From Metallyticus violacea (Eukaryota > Arthropoda > Insecta > Mantodea > Metallyticidae), in contig CM060833.1 of NCBI GenBank assembly GCA_030762175.1, positions 158,921,501 through 158,985,500 of the forward strand: a stretch of 64,000 nt of DNA, read 5' to 3'. Positions 62,824 through 64,000 of the stretch are shown here, piece after piece. Every line of letters starts with the position of its first letter. The stretch's first letter is position 1. A program made the position numbers and the translations under genes. The notes under the pieces are model-generated. The model did no database searches. It was not told the origin of the DNA and saw only the letters and a program-made list of their open reading frames with translations.

Positions 62824-63079
62824 CTACAAATGAAAGCATATTATTAATAAATAATTACTGTTACATCATCATTGAACAAGGTTTAGACAAGTAATGATCT
62901 CTGGAGCTTATGAATAAATTCCTTGTTACAAAGTTCTAATATTTATTGCAATTATATCAAAATATGTAAACTTGTATTTATTTATGTAAATAGGTTAGTT
63001 ACTCCCTAACTTCCTATAATATCTATGGATGTTAAATATACATAATATAATTCAAAATATAACTTTTTCATTGTGTTAT

Positions 63080-64000
63080 TACTTTATATTAATCTTATTT
63101 AATTTATTTAACCTTATCTTATTCAATTTATTTATTGATGACATTTTAGAAACAGCTGTGAAAAGTACCTCACATAGTCCAGTGGTAGGATACAGAGAGA
63201 TACCAGGATTGATTGATTGATTGATTTATTTATGGACACTCTTTAACATTTGAGGTCATCAGCATCCCATTCAACTCAGGGCATGAAATGGCCGACAAAT
63301 TTTGCTCAGAGCCCTCTTCTTTCAGGTTTGAGGTTCTTTTTCGTGCCGTAAATGTATGACACGGGACCCACGGCTTTACTTCCCTTCCGAAGGAAGCCAT
63401 ACTTAGGATTTTTACGCCCGAAAAAATCCATCGACCCTGGCCGGGTGCAAACCCGCGTTTTGGGTGTAAGAGGCAAGTATGGTAACCACTACACCACCAG
63501 GACCGACAGATACCAGGATTACTTTATGCAGATGATCTAATGGTAAATGCAATAATAGTTATAGAATTACAGAAAGCAATTAATGAAATCAGTAAATTCT
63601 GCAGATAGTGGGACATAAGAATTAATGTTAGGAAATCTAAAATAATAGTAATTAAAAAGGGAAATAGATTAAGAAAAGATGAACAAAGGTATTTTAATGG
63701 AGAACAGTTGGAAAAGATGAAAAATGATATATGAATGGAGAACAGTTGGAACTATTAAAAGAATTTGATTATTTGGAGTTAGATTAAGAAGTAATGGAGA
63801 CTGGGAGTTACATGGTACAAAGGTGATTGCCAAAGGAAAATTAGCAATGAAAGGAGTGAGAGTATGTTTATAAAAATAACATAAACATTTGGAAACTGTT
63901 GGAAATGTTATATGAAGCAGTGATAGAATCATGGTAGAATCAAAGATGTTATATGGAATGGAAATTTTGGGATTATCAGAGATTGTGGACAAAATTGATG
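63080..64000 (+). pseudogene. LINE-A RT fragment, interrupted by SINE-1 and cut by window end
   Basis: LFIDDILETAVKSTSHSPVV leads to GYREIPG. After the SINE the frame continues LLYADDLMVNAIIVIELQKA, where YADD is the RT catalytic motif. Further on: NGEQLELLKEFDYLELD (63736), VESKMLYGMEILGLSEIVDK near 63930-63995. The SINE duplication reconnects the two halves in frame. Confidence 0.72.
63211..63507 (-). mobile_element. SINE-1 inside LINE-A reverse transcriptase
   Basis: (GATT)n start, antisense body and head TGGTAACCACTACACCACCAG. AGATACCAGGATT flanks perfectly at 63198-63210 and 63508-63520. Confidence 0.93.

Noticed and set aside
63669..63992. Minus-strand open frame of 107 codons
   Set aside because: Antisense of the LINE-A RT fragment.

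Overview
This is animal nuclear DNA, most likely from an insect. It is AT-rich, has small coding exons (104-241 nt) in introns of 1.5-9 kb with GT-AG borders, and carries a dense load of tRNA-derived SINEs, LINEs, mariner, piggyBac and hAT remnants, and Penelope-like elements (PLEs). A polyneopteran such as a cockroach or termite would fit the large introns, but the order cannot be fixed from sequence alone. The only cellular gene I can support is VPS13D on the minus strand. Fourteen consecutive coding exons run from 62823 down to 5891. Every exon-exon phase matches, giving about 2.54 kb of coding sequence (about 847 codons) that covers the VAB (SHR-BD) repeat region and the start of the ricin-B-like region. 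The gene continues past both window edges, so nearly everything else here is VPS13D intron. Layout by region: 1-5.9 kb holds hAT-like and mariner remnants, a SINE and a perfect 2.16 kb TTG array. 6-24 kb holds exons E14 to E9 with mariner relics, SINEs, a decayed PLE with a hammerhead motif, and several short hammerhead-bearing or palindromic inserts. 24-42 kb holds exons E8 to E5, a piggyBac relic split by a hammerhead insert, two SINE families and LINE copies. 42-49.5 kb holds a LINE relic and a 3.55 kb PLE pair arranged head-to-head. 49.5-64 kb holds exons E4 to E1, an RTE-like LINE, more LINE and DNA-transposon relics, and a SINE inside a LINE reverse transcriptase. The main non-textbook signal is a set of short inserts built on PLE 3' ends. 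They end in, or contain, a hammerhead-like core (CTGANGA, a short stem II, GAAAC, then a short palindromic stem III and a GTC-type site). Many are joined head-to-head as inverted dimers. They range from 53 bp (tail only) through 97, 152, 155, 191 and 225 bp to the 3.55 kb PLE pair, and the seven best-bounded copies have direct repeats of 9-16 bp. The intact-core motif at the end of the large PLE overlaps that element's stop codon. PLE-associated hammerheads are established knowledge; the inverted-dimer integration mode and the tail-only micro-inserts are the part worth following up.
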